Positions 45,480 through 63,926 of a stretch of DNA of 64,000 nt are shown here, in pieces. Under the pieces are notes generated by a model, which saw nothing but the letters and a program-made list of their open reading frames with translations, did no database searches and was not told the DNA's origin. The translations under genes and the position numbers were made by a program. The number at the start of each line of letters is the position of its first letter. Positions within the stretch are counted from its first letter, which is position 1. Origin of the DNA: Antedon mediterranea (lineage: Eukaryota > Echinodermata > Crinoidea > Comatulida > Antedonidae). The stretch is taken from contig NC_092677.1 of assembly GCF_964355755.1 (NCBI RefSeq), forward strand, positions 11,740,601 through 11,804,600, in the 5' to 3' direction.

Positions 45480-47520
45480 CTACATCAGTTTACCAATAGC
45501 GCAGACAACCATGAAAATGATGCTGCTTGCGGTGATCATGGATGACGCATTGCAGTTGTTAACATCATCACATGACGAGTGGCATGTAGAAATACCCAGC
45601 ACATCTACACAGTCAGTTCCTAAATCACCGCATCCACGGCTCACAAAATCGACACCTAGGAGTGACGATTCGGATTTCTGTAATAGATTACATTAGTCAG
45701 TTTTGAATGAACCTCAGTCTCCGCATTTTTTTATTTTAAGATCGATGAATCATGGTTATCATCATTTAATTACTTGCGTTGCTTGCCCTAATAAACCAAG
45801 CAGGATACCTTGGCGATCCTGCAAAAATGGTCAATTTATAGGGATCTCTTTGAGAGTTGGTCATACGATATTGTATTCCTTTAAATGTGTAAATTCTGAA
45901 TTAAATGGGGACGTCCCAAATGAAGGGTTCTATTGTACTAACTTAAACATTGCTTAACATGTTAACTCGAATTCCCTGATTTAACTATAGACCTATACTT
46001 ACGAAGCATTTGGTGGCGGAACTGGTGCAATTGGTGGTGGTGAGACCTTCATTGCTGAACGGGTCGCCACAGTTAGCAGAACTTGTACTGTCACAGACAT
46101 AACAGCTGATACAGTTCACTGTGAAGAAGTATATAATAGTAGTATGCAATATTATTTATTTTAACAATATTTTACGAGGGTGGTTCATCCATCATTTGGT
46201 ACCCTCACAAAAATACAATATGACGAGACAAAAACATTTAATTAAAATAAATGTAATTTATAAAGATAAACAAAATTAAATAATGAAATATTGTTATAAT
46301 GGCGGGTAAATTAGCTTTCAATCAGTATTGGAAGAGTGGGAATCCTTTTTGGATCGACCATAAAGGATCTTGCAAAATTTTGCTTGGAAACTCTACTAAA
46401 CTCTCGAAAAGAAATGTTCTCCAAAGTTCGATAGTGTATTGTACACAGAAAACAGAAATCTTCACAGCTTCACAGCTAACAAAAATCTGGTGTGTAAATG
46501 TATAGAAAAGTATTTGTTGTATACAATAATAAACCTAATAGGCATATAGGCCTATAAATGTTAGATAATCAATAAATAAGACCTACCTGTAACTATGCAA
46601 CTGGCAAGCGTTGCCACAATGAAGGATATTTTCCTGTAGATAAAGTTAGAACTCATCTAATTAAATTTTTTAATGGAAATTCGTTCATGGTAATTAATTC
46701 ATTAACTTCCTTTATTCGGATAGTACATCCACAAAACATACACACACACAGACGAAAAAATGTCATCAGCCTACAAATTAACAACCGCATCCTACTCAAA
46801 ACAACCTAAAATATTAATTTGCACTTTTTTTTGACAATCTCGAAATCCATAACGAATACCAAATTGTAAGGACAGAATCTATGCCCCATGTTAATTATGA
46901 AATGGCAAGTAATATCTTGCACAAATTTTGTAAACTATTTATAAAACTTTTTAATTACTTGATTGATTTTTGTACTACATATTTAAATACACAGTAGCAG
47001 CAAATAGTAAAGAGGCCAAACTCCATGAACATTTTTGGCCAAACATCAGCCATGCCAGAAGGCAAATTATTATCTTTGTAATAGTTAATACAAGTTACGC
47101 CTAAATGTATCTGTTCTTGAGTTGCTTAACGTTTGCACTTTGTGTAGTGTTCTCTGGAACAGCCGCTCCATACATTTATTTACTTGTTTTCCTTTATACT
47201 CATTAAAATGTAGGCCTAAATACTATTTTATTTCATAACAATTATTGTATGAGACAGATTATTATAAACGTAAATCACAATTTAATAATAATAATAGCCT
47301 CGTATACATGCAACTCTTTCCGAAAAAAAAAAATCAATTTATATTGGCAAACATTGGAATTAAAAGTCCGAGGTCTCGAGTCCATTCTCGGTCACCAAAG
47401 ATTACTAAGTAGACCTACTTTGACATGAACGCCACAAATTCTAGGGAAGCGACATCAGTTAGAGAATGAATAGAGAACAAGTAAATGAATTAGTTATAAA
47501 CAAACTTACATCGCATCCAT
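45480..47520 (-). CDS. Ly6-F: secreted uPAR/Ly6 (QVR-like) three-finger protein, 4 coding exons
   Basis: Coding exons 47510-47520, 46587-46633, 46003-46118 and 45480-45677 join to 123 aa. Unlike its neighbours the start codon lies in the leader exon (only 11 coding bases, MDA+AT), and the signal peptide continues in the next exon (MKISFIVATLASCIVT). The N-terminal finger is NCISCYVC, NCGDPFS and TKCF; the C-terminal finger runs FVSRGCGDLGTDC to CDDVNNCN, followed by SSMITASSIIFMVVCAIGKL, a probable GPI signal. An inverted CCAAT box (GCCAATCAGA) near 47621 resembles the one upstream of Ly6-D. Eleven cysteines lie in the fold. Confidence 0.85.
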
Positions 47521-48703
47521 GATGAAGTAAGAATTTCTTCAATTAACTAAACAGTCTCGGAGTAGTTTCTGCAAAGTTATGAAAACTTGGCAACGCGTTA
47601 ATAAATATGTAGATTTCACTAGCCAATCAGAAAACAGAATTGACTGATTGTTCATTCATAGGATTTATCATCGTTAATAATTAGTCAAACACAGAAGACA
47701 TAGAAACAATACAATTATTGGATTATTATTATACACTTTATTAACGCATTTTACAGTAGTTTGCACGCTGGTATCTAATACAAACATGGTTTCTAGGACA
47801 AATTATAATATGTGCCTAATTCCAATTTGCTGAATCCAAGTTTTCGGCGTGTGTTTTGCCGATTCCAATTTACCTAATTCCTGTTTGCCTCGTGTGTTTT
47901 GCCGATTCCGAATTCCAGTTTCACCAGCACGTATAACTCAGATTGTAAAACAGCTTACAAAATGTGATAAATTGATTTGTGTGCAAACGAACTGAATTGT
48001 CCCAGCATGATATTATTGACAATTATATTAAATTCACAAACTAGGAAGAAATCTCAATGAATGGGGAAACAACGTGTTATTTTATTTGTATTATTGTGTG
48101 GCATGTAGGAATGTTATTCTAAAATTTCACGATAGAAAAGAGTCTTTCTGGACCAGAAATCGTCCCGGGGTTCCAGCATTGTTCTGGTGGGCAAACTAAT
48201 CAGTCATAACGGTATCGGTACCGCTTTCGTGTTAGAATTTAGTTTTTACAATCTAAAATTACGATCTTCATGTTTTTGTCAAAATCCCTGGGACTACAGA
48301 GAAGATTTGATACCGGTATTAATAACAATAAACATTTCTTTAAAAAATATTTAAAGTTAATAATTTTACATAATATATAAGTTGCTACAGTTCATTGATT
48401 GCTATAATCAACCATTACCGTATACTATGAAAATATAAATTAATATTTGTTGTATTTCATGCAATAAGATATTTTGTTCATATTATGAAAGCAATATTTT
48501 CAAATAAAAGTTATTTTTATATCGATCTTGATGATATAAATCACCAGAAGTTATTCCTTATTAATTCGTTAGCATTCTATCTATATTCTAACCCTAGCGA
48601 ATTACGTAACAATTTAAATTGTTAAATATTAATAAAATCGTTATTCCTATTGTTTTAAGATAGCATTGCATGGAAAGGGAGATATCGATGTATTTGCGTT
48701 TGT

Positions 48704-48884
48704 AAGACCAATTTACACAGGCAAGCGGTAACGGTAAGTGGAAAACCGCGTAGCTTGTCACACGTGTAGAATCTGAATCTATCGCGAGGAGCGGAAACCA
48801 CCCGACCGCTCCCGCACCAAATAATGAATAACATAGATTCTATATTTTTATTACCGTTACCGCTCGTCTGTGTAAATCGGCCTG
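48704..48884. mobile_element. MITE-D copy 2 (short)
   Basis: AGACCAATTTACACAGGCAA with AGCGGTAACGGTAAGTGG at the left, TTACCGTTACCGCTCGTCTG with TGTAAATCGGCC at the right. It is an internally deleted version of the 41362-41982 element. Confidence 0.8.
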
Positions 48885-49735
48885 TAGGCCTATAGTTTAT
48901 ATGTCGTATTGGATAAACTATCGATTCGGGAACTTGCTTCAGTATCATAGAAAATGTAATTGGTATAGGCCTAATCGGCAGAAATTGCATTTTAGCTGGA
49001 AAACGAGGGATGAAGTCGATATTGGTATACTCTCCAGTATCGGCAGTAGTCAATTAAATAACATTTATTTCTTCCAAAAGAAAAACATATGAATATTAAA
49101 CAATGGAATACGATATCTCTTAATGTAGAAAAAAAAGGTTGTCAATGACTTAACACGACGAAAAGGAATTTGTTATGATTATAGGCTTTATATATAATGC
49201 AATCGCCGATTCAGAAATGTGTTGATGGTTGCCTGGTAATATATTAGGTTTGTATTATTTTACACTCAATTGGACAGCCAATCCAATAAGTTTAAGGTTA
49301 TAATTATTATTTATTTATTATATTTTAGGAAAATTGCCAAGGATAACCACAAGTGAATTCATTCACTATCTCTCTCAAAGGTGGCAAACCCGTTCACAAG
49401 ACAAACATATACATAAGATTCTCTACATAACCAAAGACTTATAATTACAAGTCTTTGGGAGTGGAGTTGCAAATTGTCATGAGAAAAAATCCTGAAATAT
49501 GACCGGACATGAACTCAGGACCCTTGGATTGGTAGCCAAGCATCAACTCTACTCCGTTACTACTGTCAACGCACTATGCAATCAGTAAACTGCGCTATTG
49601 TTTTCAGTTTAGACAGACCGCGCACTTGGTACTATTCAAATGGTTCCGTTTTCACGTAACGGGAGGCTGCGGGCCGTTCAATTCTTTATACGATTTTCTA
49701 TTATTAACAAGCGACGCCGAAACGATTCGCGGCTT

Positions 49736-49857
49736 AAAGCTTAGTTCCCACTAGGACGTAACGCAACGACGTAAGCAATTTAACCAATCACAAGCGATGG
49801 ATTATCCGCTTGTGATTGGTCAACTCCCTTGCGCTGCGGTTGCGTCCTAGTGGGAAC
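49736..49857. mobile_element. MITE-C copy, most symmetrical
   Basis: AAGCTTAGTTCCCACTAGGA left and TCCTAGTGGGAAC right; interior AACCAATCACAAGCGATGGA and GCTTGTGATTGGTCAACTC form a long imperfect hairpin. Confidence 0.85.
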
Positions 49858-50827
49858 GCGCATCGTATATAGTAGACACCGAAGTTAAGTGCGTGTATAT
49901 AGCTTATGAAAAAGTTAAAAACTCCAAAAACTAAGATTATGCATGTATATATAATAATGTATTCTCAACAATTTGACGTGTGCAAAGGTGCTTAAACACG
50001 TGCTCTTAAAAAAACATATTTAACCTAAAACTGGAGTGACAGTAGCAGGGATGCATGAACAATAGAAAAATACCCATCTCTCGTTTAAAACATCTATAAA
50101 ATAGAGTAACTGTTAATTTGTAGTGGAAACATTTGTATGGTTGTGTTAATTATCTGATGTTTAATATGTTTTTAAAACTAAATTAAATGAGCTTGTTATG
50201 TCTAAAAATGTGAATGTAAAATTTAGAAATATTTGTAACTCGCTGAATTTTAGGTTTTTAAAATTAATTAACTATTACAATTGGAATTATCCGATAAAAA
50301 AGAAAAAATGTCTACATACTGTACTTGATTAATACGACATGCTTAATACTGTATTCAAGCAACCTGTAGAATAGGCACTTTAAGATTTGGAACTTATTCC
50401 AAAAAATAACAAATATTTAGTTTTAGATTTAACAGTAATGTAATATACAGTACTAAATCAAAAACATTAATTTATGCAGAAAAATACAAAAATTATTTAT
50501 TATTTAGTCTGTGATCTTGCAAGTGAGTGCAATTTTCCCCAATTTATGAGCATTCAAAATAAGCGAGGCACATATCAAATTACAAATGTGATAACCCTCT
50601 AGCCCAACCCCTACCCTTTTTTACATTCAGTCCTCCGTGCCTTTAACACAACTTTGGTAAACTCAACATTTTGAATCGCTCTGGGAAATCTACACATCTT
50701 TAGCTAGATATAATACTTTTTGATAATACAGCATTTTTTTAAATAACAAAAAGAAATGATTTAACAACTAACGCAATTTTTAATTGCTTGAGTTTAAATT
50801 TATAGTTGAAGCAACTTGTTTATCTAT

Positions 50828-50833
50828 TTTATT
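50828..50833 (-). terminator. polyadenylation signal of the CBS gene
   Basis: AATAAA on the minus strand, about 75 bases after the stop codon at 50906. It supports the short final exon as the true 3' end. Confidence 0.55.
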
Positions 50834-50905
50834 TTCATTTTTTTTATTTTTTATTATTTACAGCATTCAAACAGCTCATATTTGGACATTATTAAAATTC
50901 AATTT

Positions 50906-57765
<6,860 letters not shown>

Positions 57766-58706
57766 GATTATAACATTAACTCAACTTTTCCTATTCTAGC
57801 TAAGTAACACGCGTGTGCAGTAGGCCTCTAATTGTATTTTAGGCTTTGAACGGAATGACGTAGCAGGCGTCGCGTCGTGCTACGTTTGGTCGAGATGACT
57901 TTACGTCGGTGATGTCAGAATACTGAGCTTTCCTATTGGTGGTTGATGACATTGACTTTTGCAGTGCAGCTTTTTAGCAGTTGTTGCGAAATCATGCGGC
58001 TGCCAGGTCACTTGCATGTTGTAACCTATTTGTTTGTTCAAACTTTAAAATACCAACAATAGATGCGCGCAGTAAAAGTATTTGTTAATGTGCAAACTTG
58101 TAACAGACTATGGCAGCCTATTCAAAAGATCCACAACTTTATATAACAACAAAAAACTACTTTATAGGCCTTTTAATGTATAACTATTTCAATATTACAT
58201 TTTCTTAAAGCTGAAATGTTTACATTTGAATATTTACAGTATTAATTTTGTTTAAGAGTAACACAATTATGCTTAAAATTAAAACAAAATAACAGATACA
58301 CAGGTATTTATTAGAAGATCGACGGTTAGCCTATTATTTATTAGAATATCGGGCTAACAGGAGCCAATATAAATAATTCCAACAAATGATTTCGGTATTT
58401 ATAGTAATTAGCTATTAATCGATTATTAGTCCTCATCATCCTGAAAGCATTCAATCCGTCTATTTATAAGTTGGGGCCTATCATTTGTACAGTATATATT
58501 TTTGTTCAAGATGCACCATGCGGCCTTTTTTATCTTTTGCTGAGTTGTCAATCCAGACGCAAATATTATGTGTGAACACGACGCGTGCTATGAAACGTGT
58601 GAAATGGGGGCGCAGTAACGCATGGTCATGAAAGACTATTTTGATGACTGCCGACTGCGGTGTACTTTTTATAGCGTAGATACTTCGTAGAATAAAACGT
58701 TGTAAA
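57766..58706. promoter_or_regulatory. divergent promoter region of CBS and TMEM147
   Basis: Around 57850-57960, close to the CBS start, lie ATGACGTAG and TTTACGTCGG (CRE-like half sites), a CpG-richer patch (GGCGTCGCGTCGTGC) and CCTATTGG (inverted CCAAT). The remainder up to the TMEM147 start is AT-rich without a recognisable gene. Confidence 0.45.
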
Positions 58707-61700
58707 ATGACACTTTTTCATTTTGGAAATTGCTTTGCTCTGGCGTATTTGCCACATTTACTTATTTACAAGTGTTCTGGTCTGTAAGTAGTGTATTTGA
58801 CTATTTCAAACATGATAAAATTAAACCTCGATTAGGCATAATAGCCAGGCCTCGTCAGAACTGTTCTGTGTCCGTGTTGCCTGACAAAGCCAACCACGAC
58901 ACGCGTCGGACCTACACAAATGTGTAGGCCTATGAATGCCGAATCTAGCCCAACGCATAAACGGTTACAGTTAGTTTGTATGTCCCGGTTGTATAGCCTT
59001 TCTTGAGCTAATATCCATAGGAATTATGATTTTACAGTATTTTAATAGATGTCTAGGCCTAGCCTATTTATAATTTATAATATAATTAAACGAAATAAAT
59101 AATAACCCATATTAACATAATAGAAAAATAACGCTTAAAAAAGAACGACGTTTCGACTCCATCATGGGGTCATTATCAAGTCCAATGAATGAAACTGCAG
59201 TAGCGCCTTTAAAAAGGCCTACCTAGGCCTACTAGAGAAAGTTTAGCCTTACTTTCCAACAATAAACAATACAATCAGTGAGTAGGATTAGATAATTAAT
59301 AATTTAGGCAAATATGACATATGATTGATTTTGTTTTCTCCTCAATTTTTTTAGGTCAGAATATAGTGCATTCTGGAAATGTGTGCAAGCTGGTATGGCT
59401 TATTTATTCACACAGCTTTGTAAAGTAAGTTTTACATAATTGTTTGTTTTATTGTGGACTAATAATAATATTAAAATACTGTCTGGAGTTCTTTGAAAAC
59501 ACAAAGTATATAATTTCACCATACATAATCCTACCCTGTATTAACATTTTTTTAATTGACTTACTGAAGAGTTTTATACACAAGTTTTAAACTATAGTTT
59601 GGGTGTTTCTCTTACAGATGCTGATATTAGCAACATTTTTTCCAGCCACAGAAGTATCTGCAACTCATTTAGATATAGTAGGGGTAAGGCGAAGACATAT
59701 CTATATAATTAAAATTTTTAATAATATTTGTATATACAATATTTACAAATAAATATTGGAATGTCATCAGATTCTTGAGACCAATTAATCATTCCTTTTT
59801 TTGTCTAAAGGTTCTCATCTGGCTGTTAACAATAATTATGGGAAATTTAAATTAATTTCAACATTAAAAAACTAGAAGGGCACTCAACCTCCGCCTAGGC
59901 ATATGAAAATTGAATCACATGTTCCCATACAGCTATGAAACGATCCTTTTAAATCTTATGAAAATCGGGCAATAACTTTTTGAGTAATCCTTCACACACC
60001 CGATTGACCTAATAACCTCTCGCCATTCTCAGCCTTCTGGTAGTCTCTCTCATTTTCTCCACAGGAAATCATGAAGTGTACTGTAGATTTCGGAGACCTG
60101 GTTGGAATATATTTTATAATGAACAACATACCAGGAAGAGGTGATATGAAATTTATGATAACTGGTCTAGGATGGGCTACTGCTGAGCTCCTTTCAACCC
60201 GTTTTCTCCCATTATGGGTCGGTGCTCGTGGGACGGAGTTTGATTGGAAGTATATTCAAATGAGTTTTGATTCTAACATTAATCTGGTAGGTTTCGATCC
60301 AACTCGGCCCTAAACCGTCTCGGCCCCACGTCAAGTCGGCCCCAAGTCAACTCTGCCCCACGTCAACTCGGCCCCACGTCAACTCGGCCTCACGTCAACT
60401 CGGCCAAAAACTAATCCGTCAACTCGGCCTCTAAAAACTATGAAACGCAAAAAGTGCTAATATAGTAGTTAATATTATAATGGCAGGATATAGTACGGTT
60501 ATGCCTACATAATAGACGAAATACAACGGAAAATTCAATATAAATGATTATATAATATTAATTGATAGGTAGTATTTATTTATATTGTTTGAAATAAACA
60601 AATATTTCTTCACATTTTGTATACAGGAATAACTGTCGAAGAAGACATTTAAAAAAATAATATTTAAACAATATACTTCGGTCTACAACTGTATATACAT
60701 CAATATAAAAAGAATAAAATGACATTAAAATCAAAACAAATCAAAAGGCAAGAAAACAAATTGCATAGGCATTATGGGTATAGGTTACATGCACACACAC
60801 CCCAGACATGAATGGGCATTATTTTCAAATAGGCCTTACGGTTTTTTTTGTATGACATTTTTATTTTCATTTCGTTTAGTACTTCATAATTATTCATAAT
60901 TAATACAGTACACCATGGGAAGAGAGAAATTTGCTTCCATAACAGTCCATAGGGATGTGATTGTGATTTAATTGTATTTAATTATGGATTCATGGAATTT
61001 GTCATGGTGTGTGTTGTTATACTATCAGTATCATCGGGAATCTTGTGTCCCGTTTTGTAATATCATCTTTAATTAAACTAAAAAGAATAATTTCTTCCTC
61101 ACTATCATCCGATGATCATCTGCTATTTTAACGTCACAAAACGGAACAGGTGTGAATGTTTAAAACGGAACAGTGAACGGGCGCGTGTCACGTTGAAAAA
61201 ACGGCGCCGTCCGCGAAACGGAACAGGTACGGACGGTGGGAATGCCCCTTTAGGTGATCAATTTTATTGAACAATACAGGGCGCGGTGGGTGTTAAAAAA
61301 CAGATGAGAATGCAAAGGCAATATTATGTTGTTTAGGAATTCCGTTGTTTTGGACTCAAACAATATGTTTTAGTTTTTGCTTGACAAAATAAAAATACGC
61401 CATTTTTTCATGATGATTTCTTCAGTGTGTTTTAGTATAGTTTTTATGCTTGACAAAATAAAAATACACCATTTATTCATGATGATTTCTTCAGTGTGTT
61501 TTAGATTAATTTCCCATAAATGTATTCATTGGATTCTCCATTATAATCAAATCACAAAAGTAATAAAAACAATTTGAATAGCGCACAATTGCAATAGAAA
61601 TTTAACATGACAGAACATTCCGAATTTGTTTCCATAATCTCTTCGGTAGTTTGATTGACATCGTCAATAAATGTGTGAAAAGATTTTGTTACTGTAATAT

Positions 61701-62929
61701 ACCATTTTAATGTCAAATATAGTTATTCACTTTGACCGTGACATATTGCTAATAATTTGAGAGAGAATATATACAAAAAAAAAACATTTTTATTTTACTG
61801 TATTAATCTAATAATATCTATATAATATATAGGCCTTCTAAGAATATTTGCAATTATTTCTGGGAACATCCTCAAAATAGATCTAACAAACACATTACTG
61901 AGGGTTCTTACTGAGACAAACCAACCAACAATATAAATAAAAATTACCTATCAATTAAACGAAAAACGATCAGCCAGTGTGTTATAATTTACATTGAAAT
62001 TTCCGTTTTATTTCGTCTATTATGTAGGCCTAACCGTACTATATCCTGCCATTGTAATAAATGAACTACAGTACTATATTAGCACTTTTTGCGTTCCATA
62101 CTTTTTAAAGGCCGAGTTGACGGATTAGTTTTTGGCCGAGTTGACTTGAGGCCGACTTGACTTTGGCCGAGACGGTTTAGGGCCGAGTTGACCTGCACCC
62201 GTTTAAAGTTTATATTTACATTTCTTATTTTTATTGTCAAAAGCATCAAGACATTTTGCATAAAGTGCAGTACTATATTTAGCTCAAATTATTATTAATA
62301 AATAATAATGCTTTTGCTAATTTTTACTCTCCAGATTCAACATATTTCAACTGCCATTTTGGTTTGGCTTTGGAGTCGTAGCGATCTTAATAAATCTGTT
62401 CGTCCCGCTGTATTGACGTTACTCTGTATAGTCTGCTACAAACCAGTAATCGTAGAGTAAGTAAAACTCCAAAATCATGAATATTGTTCAGTTCATATTG
62501 CACACAATAAACAAACCAAAATAGAAATGCTTAAAATAACCAGCATTTAGTGTGTATATCCAGCTGGACTCTATCTACCCTCTCAAACTACAAAAGTGTG
62601 ATGTGCCCAAATATGGTAATGATATGCTTAAATATGGTAGTGATATGACATTTATGTCCACATATGGGCACATCATATTTTTTTGTTCCATAAAGTTCGA
62701 TAGTGTACAGTATACAGTGCTTTAGAATATGATTATTAAAACTTGCTGAATAGGCAGTGTTAAGTGGGTTTTTTTTAATATTTTTTTTTTCAGGGTTCTC
62801 GTTTTTGCCACTGGTCTAGGCCCATGGACACTGCTGCTCGTCAAGGCTCTCTTCACCATCTGTATGGGACTTGTGACCATTAAATTCTACATTGGACTCA
62901 CTCAATCTCCTGTTAACTCTCATCACTAG
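58707..62929 (+). CDS. TMEM147: TMEM147 (ER membrane protein, nicalin-NOMO partner), 6 coding exons
   Basis: Exons 58707-58783, 59355-59424, 59618-59683, 60065-60286, 62335-62456 and 62794-62929 join in frame to 230 aa; human TMEM147 is 224 aa. The start [14 protein letters not shown] and the blocks [21 protein letters not shown] and [20 protein letters not shown] are near-identical to the vertebrate protein. About seven hydrophobic segments fit a multipass ER protein. TMEM147 joins nicalin and NOMO in the BOS complex of the multipass translocon and also binds the lamin B receptor in mammals. AATAAA lies at 63532-63537. The N-terminal region of exon 3-4 ([25 protein letters not shown]) is more diverged. 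Intron 4 (~2 kb) is almost entirely a foldback element. Confidence 0.96.
60300..62191. mobile_element. ~1.9-kb foldback element with GTCAACTCGGCC arrays in its arms
   Basis: The outer arms begin CAACTCGGCCCTAAACCGTC on both sides (complement at the right). Inside each arm are tandem CGTCAACTCGGCC-type units, seven or so at the left and fewer at the right. Further matching arm sequence follows (AGTGCTAATATAGTA, GGCAGGATATAGTACGGTTA, CTACATAATAGACGAAAT). Arms span roughly 60300-60540 and 61997-62191. The centre has no transposase. Confidence 0.85.
61366..61505 (+). repeat. 69-bp tandem duplication
   Basis: Two copies beginning GCTTGACAAAATAAAAATAC at 61379 and 61448, inside the foldback element. 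Confidence 0.9.
62571..62725. mobile_element. MITE-A copy 10
   Basis: GGACTCTATCTACCCTCTCA left; interior AATATGGTAGTGATATGACA; right end AGTTCGATAGTGTACAG. In TMEM147 intron 5. Confidence 0.75.
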
Positions 62930-63531
62930 GTGCTCCTACATTTTAATTCTTTATTTATAAATTAATCAACTTTTTACGATTTGGACGTTTCTATGTTGGG
63001 ACGTCTTGCCAGTATTACATGTACAGCACTGTACTCGGGCGTGTCAGCTGATTAGGTCGAGTTAGGGTGTGGCCTTATATTGACACCATGATTGATCACA
63101 ATTAATTCCATAGTGAGATTGATTAATCAATGTATTGATCTATGGAAGAAAACTGTTGTGTAAAAGTAATAACAGTTCTGTTGAAAATGTACAATGTTTA
63201 ACAAATTTATATTGTGTATTTCAGAATTGTAAAAAATAAGGCATTTTTTTTACTGTAAAAGTATGCAATATTTAGAAGTTATAAATAGTTGTATTTGCAG
63301 AGGTTTTCTTAGTCAAAAGAAAATGCAACTTGTTAAATTCTTTCTTCATTCCCTTTTTCCTTCCTTTGTGTTTTTTTATTGCGATAACCGTTTTAGCAAT
63401 TGTATTTTCCAACAAATTTTGCAGAGATTCTTACTACATACAGTACTATAATATTGTACCATGATCAAATGTATTTTGCACCCATCTAATGTGAAAGTTA
63501 TCCAATGTAATTGCAGAACAGTATAGATTTA

Positions 63532-63537
63532 AATAAA
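63532..63537 (+). terminator. polyadenylation signal of TMEM147
   Basis: AATAAA about 600 bases after the stop codon. The 3' UTR between has no other clear feature. Confidence 0.5.
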
Positions 63538-63575
63538 CATACTCAGTCTCAAGTCAGAATTTTTTTCCCAAAAAC

Positions 63576-63581
63576 TTTATT
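63576..63581 (-). terminator. polyadenylation signal of the right-edge gene
   Basis: AATAAA on the minus strand, about 350 bases beyond the TAA at 63927-63929. Confidence 0.45.
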
Positions 63582-63926
63582 TCACCCAGAATCAAAATAA
63601 ATAAAAAGAAATGCTATTCACACTGTAAATTATATGTTTTTACTGTACTTTGTTTTTTGACTTAATAATAACCTTAATATTATACAGTAGTATAAAGTTT
63701 AAATGTGAAAAATAAATGTATTTCACAGTAACGTATAAATAAAAATTGTACCCAAAGATATTATTAACATAGCAAAAATATATATATAGGGATACATGAG
63801 TAATTGTTTTTATTCAATTATGTTATGTTGAACTACAGAATAAGCCATCACCTTACGTAATCATGAACGTTATAGGAAATACGACCTTTGACCACTTCTT
63901 TAAAACATGATTGGTTGAGATAGTGT

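Larger units (their letters stand above)
47521..50827. other. intergenic between the Ly6 array and the CBS gene
   Basis: Contains the Ly6-F promoter side, MITE-D copy 2 and a MITE-C copy. A degraded tRNA-like fragment may lie at 49500-49560. The 132-codon minus frame at 48655-49053 runs through the MITE and is not a gene. No CBS-pair-encoding exon was seen here. Confidence 0.5.

Noticed and set aside
48655-49053. 132-codon minus-strand frame left of CBS
   Set aside because: Its C-terminal part is translated from the MITE-D copy, and the rest has no recognisable features.
49495-49565. tRNA-like fragment (GGTCCTGAGTTC box B-like on the minus strand)
   Set aside because: Arms do not pair into a cloverleaf and box A is poor; at most a decayed SINE head.
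47521-50905. Hidden exons for the CBS Bateman module
   Set aside because: Looked for the DQAPVV/GMVT-type words and spliceable frames on the minus strand; none seen. The poly(A) signal at 50828-50833 also argues against them.
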